DNA of 58,985 nucleotides from Flavobacterium araucananum (GTDB lineage Bacteria > Bacteroidota > Bacteroidia > Flavobacteriales > Flavobacteriaceae). Both the position numbers and the translations under genes were made by a program. Positions within the stretch are counted from its first letter, which is position 1; the number at the start of each line of letters is the position of its first letter. Positions 40,587 to 49,290 of this stretch are shown one piece after another. The stretch covers positions 1 through 58,985 of the forward strand of contig NZ_MUGS01000064.1 in assembly GCF_002222055.1 (NCBI RefSeq), read 5' to 3'. The notes beneath the pieces are model-generated. The model saw only the letters and a list, made by a program, of their open reading frames with translations, did no database searches and was not told the DNA's origin.

Positions 40587-40735
40587 AAAGCACTGCAGGT
40601 AACAACTGTTTGGCAAGATTGGGGTTTTAGGCTTAATGGAAAGTTGGTTTTGTATTGGAAAATTTGTGTTTAACCGAAAAATATCGCATGTTTAATACCC
40701 AACCTCGCCAAGCGCAAGAATGATATGTGCTATAA
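40587..40735 (+). repeat. attC-like element D
   Basis: It follows the stop codon at 40586. GGTAACAACTG is near the start and GAATGATATGTGC at the end. Arms GTTTGGCAAGATTGGG (40608-40623) and CCCAACCTCGCCAAGC (40698-40713) pair. It is homologous to element B but on the other strand, as expected because its gene is on the plus strand. Confidence 0.78.
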
Positions 40736-40784
40736 AATAGCTTTTATATAATTTACTCAACTGTTCGAGAATTGAACTGCAAAT

Positions 40785-41444
40785 ATGACAACAACTATGG
40801 ACGAAAGTACAGACAAAGAACAATTAATTCAATTTACTTATCATTATCACTTTGATTACATTTCCCTTGAGTTAAAAGACATTGAAGCTTTTATTAAATC
40901 CACAGACAAATTTTTAGCAGATAATTTAGAAAACAATAAAAAACTCCCTGACGAACCTGAGTATAATAACTCAAGACTTCATCCTGAGATTCAATTTGGA
41001 AGCATTTTTCCTGACATACTTTGGCGAACAACTTTTCTTCATTCCTATTTTCGTTTGGAATCTGCTTTAGATCAAGTTTGCAAAAACCTACAGCAGACCG
41101 AAGAATATAATGTTGGGCTAGCTGATATTGGAGGTAATGGCATTTTCAGAGCTTCTATTTATCTCAAAAAAGTTTGCGGCATAAGCGAACCTTTTTTAGA
41201 CAATACTTGGAGTAAATTAAATGACTACAATAAACTTAGAAATATATTTGTACATGGAGAACCATTGGTTGACAGGAAAAAAGGTGTTGAATTAGCGAAA
41301 CGAAATGAAGGGTTGTTAGTTTCTCCAATAGACTTTGACAGGATAGCGCTCCGTTTCTCAAAAGAATTTAACTTAAAAGCTCTTCAGACAATTGACAGTT
41401 TCTTTCAAATCTTAAAAAAAGAAATACAGAAAAAAATTAGTTAG
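40785..41444 (+). CDS. HEPN-like protein with an Rx4H motif (cassette-like gene)
   Basis: A 219-residue helical soluble protein. The segment WSKLNDYNKLRNIFVHGEPLV carries RNIFVH, an Rx4H motif in the context (helix, RN, then His) typical of HEPN ribonuclease-fold proteins of the MAE_28990/ApeA-like kind. RTTFLHSYFRLESALDQVCKNL is the likely first core helix. If it is a HEPN RNase it may act in defence or toxin-type RNA cutting; that is inferred from the motif only. It lies after element D, and its TAG stop lies inside the next repeat, GTTAGCGGGC. Confidence 0.6.
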   Translation: MTTTMDESTDKEQLIQFTYHYHFDYISLELKDIEAFIKSTDKFLADNLENNKKLPDEPEYNNSRLHPEIQFGSIFPDILWRTTFLHSYFRLESALDQVCKNLQQTEEYNVGLADIGGNGIFRASIYLKKVCGISEPFLDNTWSKLNDYNKLRNIFVHGEPLVDRKKGVELAKRNEGLLVSPIDFDRIALRFSKEFNLKALQTIDSFFQILKKEIQKKIS

Positions 41445-41515
41445 CGGGCAAATGAAAAGCGAAACATAAGTATCGTGCTCGCAGTTGGTTTTAGCAGGTG
41501 TTTGGAGAGATTGCC
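41439..41515 (+). repeat. Truncated attC-like element E
   Basis: AGTTAGCGGGCAAA overlaps the stop codon at 41442-41444, and GCGGGCA pairs with TGCTCGC. A second start-like word, GCAGGTGTTTGGAGAGATTG, resembles the left arm of elements B and D, but the rest of that element is missing. Confidence 0.45.
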
Positions 41516-41604
41516 AATTTTCTATAAAATTTAAATTCACACTTCACAATAAATTTTATCAATCATCGTCATCTGCTGGAAAGTTACGAAATACATCATT
41601 TTAT

Positions 41605-41667
41605 ATTTTCAAAAAATGTTAAAATGGGGATTAAGTGTTCGATTGCTGTCCCTGACAGCCCACCAAG
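41605..41667 (+). repeat. Repeat R1, copy 2
   Basis: Partner of the repeat at 39845. It has TTCAAAAAATGTTAAAA, ATTAAGTGTTCGA, then a perfect hairpin GCTGTC-CCT-GACAGC, and leads straight into a terminator. With copy 1 it brackets the plus-strand cassette genes. Confidence 0.55.
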
Positions 41668-41697
41668 AAACTCCTTAAGAAATTAAGGAGTTTTTTT
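41668..41697. terminator. Rho-independent terminator
   Basis: AAACTCCTTAA-GAAA-TTAAGGAGTTTTTTT, a perfect 11-bp stem with a GAAA loop, between the cassette region and the quinone-reductase-like gene. Confidence 0.85.
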
Positions 41698-41728
41698 ATG
41701 TTTATACTTAAATCCCTCAAAGTTGATT

Positions 41729-42331
41729 TTATCGTTCTTCACCCACAATTTTTTCTAAATGTTTGGGGTAATCTTCTATATCTTTAGCGATGTCGCCGTC
41801 TTTAAAAATATCAAAACAGTTATAACCTTGTAAAATTTCTACGCCACAAAAACGATAATTGCTTGTAATGTTTAAAAATAAATCTTCGGTTCCTTTTCCT
41901 TGCATCAAGGACTGTAAAGGATTGTTAAAACTTTCAGCAGGTGCATTAAAAGTGGCGCAAATCATAAACTTTTTTCCTTGCATTTTTCCGCCTGTACCAT
42001 ATTGTTTGGTTAAATTTTCTCTTGTTCTTCCGTCGCCCGAAAGAAATTTTTGACTATTAAGTCCACTGTTAAAAACTTCATCTATGTATTTTTTATAGAT
42101 CCAGGGTGCACCAAACCAATTGACAGGTGTTTGTAGAATAATAATATCAGCCTGCAGATGTTTTTCTACTTCTTCATCTGCGTTATAGCCATTTTCTATT
42201 TGGGTTTCTAATACTTCTAATCCTTTGGTTGTAAAAAAATCTTTGGCTTTTTGAACAAAAGAATTGTTTAATGTTCCCTCTGACCAACCTTGATAAGTTA
42301 AATGTGTATTGATTAATAATACCTTTTTCAT
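41729..42331 (-). CDS. NAD(P)H-dependent flavin oxidoreductase, MdaB-like
   Basis: A 200-residue flavodoxin-fold quinone reductase. It opens KKVLLINTHLTYQGWSEGTLN (FMN/FAD phosphate loop), followed by ADIIILQTPVNWFGAPWIYKKYIDEVF, the hallmark of the MdaB/KefF/NQO1-like group, and GKKFMICATFNAPAESF. It likely reduces quinones by two electrons to limit oxidative stress. It lies 27 bases after an aldo/keto reductase gene on the same strand, with an AraC regulator gene before that; all three are probably one regulon. Confidence 0.88.
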   Translation of the reverse strand: MKKVLLINTHLTYQGWSEGTLNNSFVQKAKDFFTTKGLEVLETQIENGYNADEEVEKHLQADIIILQTPVNWFGAPWIYKKYIDEVFNSGLNSQKFLSGDGRTRENLTKQYGTGGKMQGKKFMICATFNAPAESFNNPLQSLMQGKGTEDLFLNITSNYRFCGVEILQGYNCFDIFKDGDIAKDIEDYPKHLEKIVGEER

Positions 42332-42358
42332 TTTTATAATAATTTCTTTATTTTGTTA

Positions 42359-43489
42359 TTAAATTGTGTAATCAATTGAGCTCATATGTGCTTTGCCCAT
42401 ACGGTCACCGTAAACAGGGAATTTTGTAAAACAAATTTCTATACTTTGAATATCTTCCTTTGTTAAATGAATTTTTGATGCGCCAAGGTTTTCCAATAAA
42501 TGTTCCTCACTACGGGTACCGGGAATTGGAACAATATTGGGACTTTTGGCAAGTAACCATGCCAGGGCAATTTGAGCTGGAGTTGCATTCTTTGTTGCAG
42601 CATAATCCTTTAGCCATTCTATCATTGGCATATTCAATGGTAAAAATTCTTTAGAAAAACGAGGAAAACCCGAGCGGAAATCTGATTCTTTGTCGAATTT
42701 AGTAGTTGTATCGTATTTTCCAGTCAAAAAACCGGCACCTACAGGAGACCAAGGTACGAATCCAATGCCCAGGTCTTCACAGGTTTTAAGTACTCCATTT
42801 AATTCGACATTACGTGTCCACAATGAATATTCTGACTGAACAGCAGTTACTGTTTGAACAGCATGTGCGCGCTGAATTGTTTTTGCACTTGCTTCTGAAA
42901 GTCCAAAATGCAAAATTTTACCTTGTTGAATAAGATCTTTAATAGTGCCTGCAACTTCTTCGATTGGTACGTTAGGATCAACTCGATGTTGATAATATAA
43001 ATCAATGTGATCGGTTCGGAGACGTGTAAGTGATTCTTCAACAACTTTTCTGATTCGCTCTGGTCTGCTATCTAATCCAACAGTACCATCGATTGCGAAC
43101 CCAAATTTTGTGGCAATCCTGACTTGATTACGAAATGGTTCAAGCGCTTCACCAACCAATTTTTCATCTGTATAAGGACCATATACTTCTGCTGTGTCAA
43201 AAAATCTCACTCCATTTTCAAATGCGGTGCGTATGGTTTTAATAGATTGTTGATGATTTGCGGGCGGGTTATAGTTTCCAACCATATTCATGCATCCAAG
43301 ACCGATTTCTGAAACTTCAAGAGTTCCCAGTTTTCTTGTTTTCATATTATTTTTTTTATTATCGTTAATTTGTTTTGGATATGATGAAGTATTCGTTGCT
43401 GACAATAAACTTGGAGCAAATAGCAAACCAGTACCAATAAGTGCTGTTTGTTGAATAAATTTTCTTCTTGAATTTTCTTCGTCTTTCAT
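42359..43489 (-). CDS. Aldo/keto reductase with a Tat-type signal
   Basis: The N-terminus ENSRRKFIQQTALIGTGLLFAPSLLSA is a twin-arginine signal (SRRKFIQ), so this form should be exported folded with its cofactor or kept at the membrane. The reductase part starts MKTRKLGTLEVSEIGLGCMNM and has the catalytic Asp/Tyr/Lys/His set (FFDTAEVYG, RIATKFGF, YYQHRVDP) and the NADP-binding IPIPGTRSEEHL. An internal ATG at the RKLG start could make a cytoplasmic form. It is followed by the MdaB-like gene. Confidence 0.88.
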   Translation of the reverse strand: MKDEENSRRKFIQQTALIGTGLLFAPSLLSATNTSSYPKQINDNKKNNMKTRKLGTLEVSEIGLGCMNMVGNYNPPANHQQSIKTIRTAFENGVRFFDTAEVYGPYTDEKLVGEALEPFRNQVRIATKFGFAIDGTVGLDSRPERIRKVVEESLTRLRTDHIDLYYQHRVDPNVPIEEVAGTIKDLIQQGKILHFGLSEASAKTIQRAHAVQTVTAVQSEYSLWTRNVELNGVLKTCEDLGIGFVPWSPVGAGFLTGKYDTTTKFDKESDFRSGFPRFSKEFLPLNMPMIEWLKDYAATKNATPAQIALAWLLAKSPNIVPIPGTRSEEHLLENLGASKIHLTKEDIQSIEICFTKFPVYGDRMGKAHMSSIDYTI

Positions 43490-43580
43490 CTCTTAATTTT
43501 TATGATACAAATTTAGATTTAGCACAGAGAATCAATGGAAACGGATCACTAATAAAAAGGAAACAAATTACGGATAACAA

Positions 43581-43606
43581 AAAACGCCATCTTATGAAGG
43601 CGTTTT
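43581..43606. terminator. Terminator overlapping the AraC gene stop codon
   Basis: AAAACGCC (43581-43588) pairs with GGCGTTTT (43599-43606). The TAA stop of the AraC gene is in the loop, so the last codons are part of the stem. Confidence 0.7.
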
Positions 43607-44473
43607 ATTATTGATATGAACAAGTTGCAATCGGTATTCTTTAGGGGTGAGATTGACTTGCTTTTTGAAGAATTTTGAAAAATAATTGGGATATTCAAAA
43701 CCTAACTCATAAGCAACTTCTGCAGTTTTCATTTGCGGATTTTGTTCTAAAAGATCTTTTGCTTTCCTGATAACAAATTCATGAATAGTTTCAAGTGTAG
43801 ATTTTTGAGTAAAATGTTTTACAATATCGCCCAAATAATTAGCGGTCAATCCCAATTTATCAGCAAAATACTGAACATTGGGAATTTGAGAAACAGGTTG
43901 ATTGTAATAATCAATCAAACTTTGTTGAAAATTGGATATGATGTGATTATATTGTTTCGGATCGGTTGAAAACTGTCTTTTGTAAAATGCTTCAACCAAT
44001 GAAACCAAAACATTCACGTAAGAAAGTAAAATGGTAAAATGCTTTTTATCGTTTTCATAATATTTTATCATTAATTTAAAAACTGCACTAATTTCTTCTA
44101 TTTCTTCTTCTGCCAAATATAATGCTTCGTGTTGTCCATAGTCTAAATAAGTCTTAAATAAAAAACGGTTTTCCTCAATTATTTTTTTGGAAAGCTGTAA
44201 GTACATTCCAGTATAAGTTGGTTCAACGTCCCAGCCTGTTGTCAAAACTAACTCGGGACTATTAAAAAATACAGCATTAATTGGTTGCTCTGTGGGTGTG
44301 ATTTTACTTTTAAAATTTATTTTGATCGAAATTCTGTAAAAATCAACCATTACAGCTTCCGATTTCAAAAGCATCTTTGGCGGATCGTAATATCCAACGT
44401 CAATGTCGTTGTCCAATGGTTTGTTTAATCCAATGTAATCATTGTAAGATTTGAAGTCTCTAAAAAGTTTCAT
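43592..44473 (-). CDS. AraC-family transcriptional regulator
   Basis: The C-terminal 100 residues hold the two AraC helix-turn-helix units: FADKLGLTANYLGDIVKHFTQKSTLETIHEFVIRKAKDLLEQNPQMKTAEVAYELGFEYPNYFSKFFKKQVNLTPKEYR (given in parts). The N-terminal 190 residues are a cupin-like sensing domain. In Bacteroidota such regulators often sit before quinone reductase or aldo/keto reductase genes, as here (both follow on the same strand), and activate them. The terminator at its end would limit read-through to them. Confidence 0.9.
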   Translation of the reverse strand: MKLFRDFKSYNDYIGLNKPLDNDIDVGYYDPPKMLLKSEAVMVDFYRISIKINFKSKITPTEQPINAVFFNSPELVLTTGWDVEPTYTGMYLQLSKKIIEENRFLFKTYLDYGQHEALYLAEEEIEEISAVFKLMIKYYENDKKHFTILLSYVNVLVSLVEAFYKRQFSTDPKQYNHIISNFQQSLIDYYNQPVSQIPNVQYFADKLGLTANYLGDIVKHFTQKSTLETIHEFVIRKAKDLLEQNPQMKTAEVAYELGFEYPNYFSKFFKKQVNLTPKEYRLQLVHINNKTPS

Positions 44474-44717
44474 TTGTAATTTATTTTTTGATACTGAGAA
44501 AAACTTCAGATCAATTGTTTACAGACATTAAATGGCAATAATTAAACAAAATTATGATGTCTTTGTGCCAGAATTTAGTTTCTTATGAGGCTAATATAAG
44601 AAATATCTTTGCGATAACTGCGTATGATACTTTTATGGTAGTTAACCAACTCCCGGTTCCTCATAATTATCACTCCTGGGACTTAATACCCCCCAAAAGG
44701 CTATAATAATTTTTTAC

Positions 44718-44725
44718 TATATTTG
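44718..44725 (+). promoter_or_regulatory. -7 promoter element of the beta-propeller gene
   Basis: TATATTTG, an exact TAnnTTTG match, 42 bases before the ATG at 44768. It fixes the start at the signal-peptide ATG. Confidence 0.55.
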
Positions 44726-44767
44726 ACCTGGATATTGCTTTCAGATTATCAATCCCAAATTTTAAAA

Positions 44768-45967
44768 ATGAAAAAAAATCTAATATCTCTTCTGTTTATA
44801 TGTACTGCTATAAATATGTTTGGACAAACGCCAAGTGTATCAAAACCTGGCAAAACCAATTATTCTAATAATAAAGTTTTAAGCCCCACTGATATGGTGA
44901 CTAATAAGGCCATTAGTCCGCTTACAAAAGTTTCACTAGACGAAGATTCAATCCTAATTTACGATTACGACGGTTCTCTCATATCCTTTAGTCTGGAAAC
45001 CGAAGATATTAACTGGACTGTAAAGGCCTCTGATGCCAATACCGAAATGTGTGCTAATCAAGTAACACTAAAGGATGGAGTAGTGTATGTGCCGTTTATT
45101 AATGGTGAAATTTTTGCAATTGACAATCAAAGTGGTGATGTTTTTTGGAAAGCAAGGGTAGGTAACATTACAGATCAGATTATACTAAAAAACCAAATTT
45201 TAACCATAAATAACGGAAAACTGTTTGTAACTACTCAAAACAGTAATATTTATGCTCTTGACATAAAAGATGGAAGTTTAGCATGGAATTACAAGCTGGA
45301 TTCTTCAAATAATGATATTCCTGTTCTCTTTTTTGATAGCAAAATTTTTACGCAAAGTGGTTCTCAGTTTTATAGTTTTGATGCAAATACAGGAAAACTT
45401 CTTAGCCAAAAAAGCTTTGATGATGCTATATACGGAAAACCTGTAACAGATGGTGAAAATGTATTTATACCAAACGAAAAAAATGTACTTTTTGCCTTAA
45501 GCCCTAATAAACTGGACATTTTATGGCAATTTAAACTAGATGAAAATCAAAATAATGTCAAGGAGCGCATATTTTGTAAAGACAAAAAAATATTTTTTGC
45601 AGCTCAGGGAGAAACAGTTACTTCCGTCTATGCTGTTGATTCAAAAACAGGAACTCAGCTATGGAAAACTGATTTTAAAGGAGACAATGTCCAATATATT
45701 ACGGAGCATAATGATAATCTTTGGGGATATACCCGTAAAGCAAAACTTTTTGAGTTAAACTTAAAAACCGGTGAAATCATATTCGACGTAAAATTAACCA
45801 CTCTACCTATTTCTAATATTGAATTTCCGGACGATGAGTCCTTGTTTTATTATTGTGATGCAGGTTTAATTCAGCTTGAAATAAAAACAAAAGACGAAAA
45901 CGTAACGTATATGCGAACTACTATCAAGGACGACATCTATAGCGCCTTTATAAAAATAATTCAATAA
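44768..45967 (+). CDS. Secreted PQQ-like beta-propeller repeat protein
   Basis: The ATG at 44768 gives a Sec signal peptide (KKNLISLLFICTAINMFGQT). The mature 380 residues hold repeated strands with the pattern (V/I)YA(L/V)D.K.G...W(K/N), for example IFAIDNQSGDVFWKARV, IYALDIKDGSLAWNYKL and VYAVDSKTGTQLWKTDF, which form a PQQ-type (BamB-like) beta propeller. No cofactor-binding residues of true quinoproteins are evident, so it is probably a binding scaffold. It is monocistronic with a bidirectional terminator after it. Confidence 0.85.
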   Translation: MKKNLISLLFICTAINMFGQTPSVSKPGKTNYSNNKVLSPTDMVTNKAISPLTKVSLDEDSILIYDYDGSLISFSLETEDINWTVKASDANTEMCANQVTLKDGVVYVPFINGEIFAIDNQSGDVFWKARVGNITDQIILKNQILTINNGKLFVTTQNSNIYALDIKDGSLAWNYKLDSSNNDIPVLFFDSKIFTQSGSQFYSFDANTGKLLSQKSFDDAIYGKPVTDGENVFIPNEKNVLFALSPNKLDILWQFKLDENQNNVKERIFCKDKKIFFAAQGETVTSVYAVDSKTGTQLWKTDFKGDNVQYITEHNDNLWGYTRKAKLFELNLKTGEIIFDVKLTTLPISNIEFPDDESLFYYCDAGLIQLEIKTKDENVTYMRTTIKDDIYSAFIKIIQ

Positions 45968-46097
45968 AAAGAAATAAATCAAAGCTTATAATCTAATTGA
46001 GAAGTTTAACCTACATCTTTATTTTTGTTTAAATCCTCACTATTTTTTGTATTTATCAAATAGTTTAGATTCAATATTATTTTTTATTCAAAAAAGC

Positions 46098-46132
46098 AAA
46101 AGCAGTTTATGATATTGTCATAAACTGCTTTT
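46098..46132. terminator. Bidirectional terminator
   Basis: A perfect 15-bp stem AAAAGCAGTTTATGA / TCATAAACTGCTTTT around a 5-base loop, between convergent genes. Confidence 0.85.
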
Positions 46133-46146
46133 CTAAATTAAAAAAA

Positions 46147-47160
46147 TTACTCTTTTATTATTTTCCCTTTTTGTTTATATCCGCTTTCGTCTGTAATGAC
46201 ATAGATATAAATACCTTTTTTCTCTTTCTCAAGGCTTATTGCATTATCAATTTTAGAATTTATCTTAATCTCTTTACCTTTTTCGTCAAAGATTGAAATT
46301 TGGTATTTATTTAAATCTGTACCTTCAAATTTTATTATTGATTTTGTTGGATTTGGGCTTACAGTAATTCTGTCTTTTTGAACCAGATTCACTTCAAATT
46401 TATCCATAGGTACTTCTTCTGCTTGCTTAAAAGTTACATTCGCAGCACAACCACCACAATTTGATGAGGAGTTTATTGATACTACATTGCTAATAGTTTT
46501 TGCAAAGCAATTTTTTAGAATATCTCCACTTCCAAAATTTAAATTAAAAGATGTTGTAGTGTTATCAGTAAATTTAATTTTTACACAATAACATAAAGGA
46601 CAGCTAGTATTTACTCTTGTAAATGTAATGCAATTTAAACCATCAGAAACGGATAATGCTGCAGTAATACAATCTATGCTATTTCCTTGATTGCAAACGG
46701 TAATCGATCTTGGACTTGGAAATGTAAACCTGCAAGTTTGTTGGTAATTACAAGCTATTTCCCAGATATAAAATGTTTTGCAAGTACCTTCAGGAACTAA
46801 ATTACCTGGAACTCTGAATTTTAATTTAGACGGTCTAATTGGGTTTGTTACACCAGGAGTACCTACCCATTCTGTAACATATCCATTTGATATACCATCC
46901 CATGTTGTATCATTATAATTTGATTGAATACCATAAAAACTTCCTGCTGGCGAAGCATTGCCATAAGGGTTACTAGTTCCTTTATCGGTTGTAATAAGTC
47001 CGGTCCAACAAGTTGGGTCATCATTGCTTATACAGCTGTTGTACAATGTTGCAGAACTCATACTTACTTCGTACCAAGTGTCTACATTATAATTTTGACC
47101 GAACATACTGGTGCTATTAAAGGCAATAAGGCATACTAATAAAAAAATAGTTTTTTTCAT
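46147..47160 (-). CDS. Secreted protein with a type A T9SS sorting domain
   Basis: The signal peptide (KKTIFLLVCLIAFNSTSMFGQ) is followed by a Cys-rich region with at least ten cysteines (CISNDDPTCW, CKTFYIWEIACNYQQTC, CPLCYC). The C-terminal 75 residues are the type A sorting domain of the type 9 secretion system: ITVSPNPTKSIIKFEG, YQISIFDEKGKEI, then GIYIYVITDESGYKQKGKIIK. The protein is therefore moved across the outer membrane by T9SS and released or anchored at the surface. The binding or enzymatic role of the Cys-rich part is unknown. Confidence 0.85.
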   Translation of the reverse strand: MKKTIFLLVCLIAFNSTSMFGQNYNVDTWYEVSMSSATLYNSCISNDDPTCWTGLITTDKGTSNPYGNASPAGSFYGIQSNYNDTTWDGISNGYVTEWVGTPGVTNPIRPSKLKFRVPGNLVPEGTCKTFYIWEIACNYQQTCRFTFPSPRSITVCNQGNSIDCITAALSVSDGLNCITFTRVNTSCPLCYCVKIKFTDNTTTSFNLNFGSGDILKNCFAKTISNVVSINSSSNCGGCAANVTFKQAEEVPMDKFEVNLVQKDRITVSPNPTKSIIKFEGTDLNKYQISIFDEKGKEIKINSKIDNAISLEKEKKGIYIYVITDESGYKQKGKIIKE

Positions 47161-47512
47161 TTTATTCTGATTTTACGTTGTGCCTACTATCTTTATGTAC
47201 CTGTTCGGCTTATTTCCCATTTTTTAATTTTTTCGATGCAGAAATAAGCTTTAATATTGATAAGCGTAATAATTTCAGGCAGCTTTTGGATGATAAATAG
47301 TATTTTTCTCTCAACGAATATAAGAAATATTTTTACTACAAAAATTGAACTAATACAACCTTTTGCATTAATTTGCGTATCATCATTATTTCGTAAACAA
47401 AATTATAATCTGGATGACAATGATTCACAGATAATCCCATAAGTGTCATATAAAAAGCTCCATTATTTCTAATGGAGCTTTTTTAACTGATTCTTAAAAA
47501 AATAATTTTGAT
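47161..47512. other. Gene-free stretch with a terminator
   Basis: No gene is supported. A strong stem, AAAAAGCTCCATTA / TAATGGAGCTTTTTT (47452-47484), with a GAAA-type loop when read on the minus strand, terminates the amine oxidase transcript that ends at 47513. Confidence 0.7.
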
Positions 47513-49276
47513 TTACCAGCCTAAATAATAGGCAGGACTTAACCAGATTGGACGATCTAAACCAAAATATTCCTGCAGCATTTTTTCGGCTTCACAAAAA
47601 GCACCTTCAACCCAGCCTTGTTGGTCAGAATAGGCTTCTCCGCAGATATGAATAGATTCGTTAGCATCTGGTTTTCTCATATATGGCATTACGTTTTTTA
47701 CAGAATAACCGGCTTTCCAGGCGTGATATCCTGCCCCAAAAGGATCATCTGTCCAGTCTTTAAAATAGGTTACATACGGTTCCGGTATTATTACTTCATG
47801 GCCGTGCAGTTCACGAAGCTGATTCATTAATTCGCCTACCATTAATTTTGTAGCCTGAACATCATTTAGTTCATGTAACTCTTTAAGAGACGCTGATTTG
47901 GCAGGTTTTACCTCAAAAAGTACTTTATCATCAGATAAGGCTTTCCAGAATGTCTCAGTTTCCATATCTCCATAGCTACCTAACAACATCGAATTTTTAG
48001 TTTCGGGATCTGTACCAAAATAATAGCATTGCCTCATAGGCAAATCAGTAATAGAATGCCCGGAATCGATTCCTAACTCTTTCCACCATGGATATTCAAA
48101 ACCCATTAATATTTTGAAAGCAGGTTCCATAATTACAGAGCGGATATTGGTATTTATAACTGAATTTTCATTTGTGTTGAAAAAGAAATTGTTCTGATCT
48201 AAAAGTTCCAATGATTTCCTTGGCATAGCCAGCACTAAAGTATTAGCATAGACATTCCATTCTGTGTTCGTTTTAAGATTTAGAAACGTCAGTTGGTATT
48301 TATGCGTTTTTTTGGATGCATGTTCTTTGGTAAAAGTAAGTAGCTTATTCTCAGACCAGATACAAGCTCCTTCATGATCGATGTAAGAGTTGGCTACGGC
48401 ATAAGCGATACTGTCATATCCTTCTTCGATGGTTTTGTAAATAGTTCCTGCAGAGAAATCTCCTACCATATACGGAAAAGCTTCGGCTGAATTCCAATTG
48501 ATGGTATTGGAATAATATCCGCCGGCATTCGCCAGAAATTCATAGCCTTCCTGTGAAACCTGATCTTTAATTAAGTTCCAGAATCCCAAATCATTTACTT
48601 TGCGTTTGTCATAAGGAGATTTAGGAAAATTGTATACTAATTTTGGCTTAATATCATCCCAATCTCTACTGTCTAACTCAAACGTATAATCGTATATTGA
48701 CGATCCTTTAATGATTTTTTTGCCATAGTTTTGAGCCACCCAGGAATCTGCCATCAAAACATCGTAAATGATTTTATTAAAGAGCTGATCTGAGCTAAAA
48801 CCATAATCATCATCATTAAGATAATATCGGGTTGGTAGTTTTTTATCTATTTTCTGGGCAACTTCCCAGGCATCTTGTTTAAAGCGTTCTTTTCTAAGAT
48901 ACATTAATAATTTTGTTGGATCTCCCATAGGAAAAGGGACAGGCGTCATTTTATCTTTAAGTACAGGAATACGTTTGTCGAGATTTTCTTCTGTAAGGGG
49001 ATATCCTTCGATTAATGTAGTTACAATTTGTTGAGAAGTCAGATAACGCATACCTCCTAATTCGCCCCAAAAATTCATTCCGGGCATAATTACAGATTCC
49101 AGTCTTCCACCCAGTTTGCTGTTCATGTCAAATATTTGTACTTCGCTGGCCTTATACTTTTTATCAGTTACAAGACGATAAGCCGTATACAATCCGGAAG
49201 TTCCGGCACCAATAATAGCTACTTCAATTTTTAAATCAGGGTGTTTTCCTGTATTCAAAGGTGTATTTTTATTCAT
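47513..49276 (-). CDS. FAD-dependent L-amino acid / monoamine oxidase family protein
   Basis: A 587-residue flavoprotein. The N-terminal IEVAIIGAGTSGLYTAYRLV is the FAD dinucleotide-binding motif, followed by DMNSKLGGRLESV and the ELGGMRYL block found in L-amino acid oxidases. The C-terminal block SIHICGEAYSDQQGWVEGAFCEAEKML closes the FAD site. It would oxidise an amino acid or amine to the imine with release of H2O2. There is no signal peptide. A second amine oxidase (49291) lies 14 bases upstream on the same strand, so the two are an operon and may act one after the other. Confidence 0.82.
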   Translation of the reverse strand: MNKNTPLNTGKHPDLKIEVAIIGAGTSGLYTAYRLVTDKKYKASEVQIFDMNSKLGGRLESVIMPGMNFWGELGGMRYLTSQQIVTTLIEGYPLTEENLDKRIPVLKDKMTPVPFPMGDPTKLLMYLRKERFKQDAWEVAQKIDKKLPTRYYLNDDDYGFSSDQLFNKIIYDVLMADSWVAQNYGKKIIKGSSIYDYTFELDSRDWDDIKPKLVYNFPKSPYDKRKVNDLGFWNLIKDQVSQEGYEFLANAGGYYSNTINWNSAEAFPYMVGDFSAGTIYKTIEEGYDSIAYAVANSYIDHEGACIWSENKLLTFTKEHASKKTHKYQLTFLNLKTNTEWNVYANTLVLAMPRKSLELLDQNNFFFNTNENSVINTNIRSVIMEPAFKILMGFEYPWWKELGIDSGHSITDLPMRQCYYFGTDPETKNSMLLGSYGDMETETFWKALSDDKVLFEVKPAKSASLKELHELNDVQATKLMVGELMNQLRELHGHEVIIPEPYVTYFKDWTDDPFGAGYHAWKAGYSVKNVMPYMRKPDANESIHICGEAYSDQQGWVEGAFCEAEKMLQEYFGLDRPIWLSPAYYLGW

Positions 49277-49290
49277 AATGGTATGTTTTT

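Noticed and set aside
39845..41667. tRNA or tmRNA 3' ends (GTTCGA...CCAC) in repeat R1
   Set aside because: The bases around TTCGA do not form a T stem in either copy and no acceptor partner is found, so they are not functional tRNA ends.
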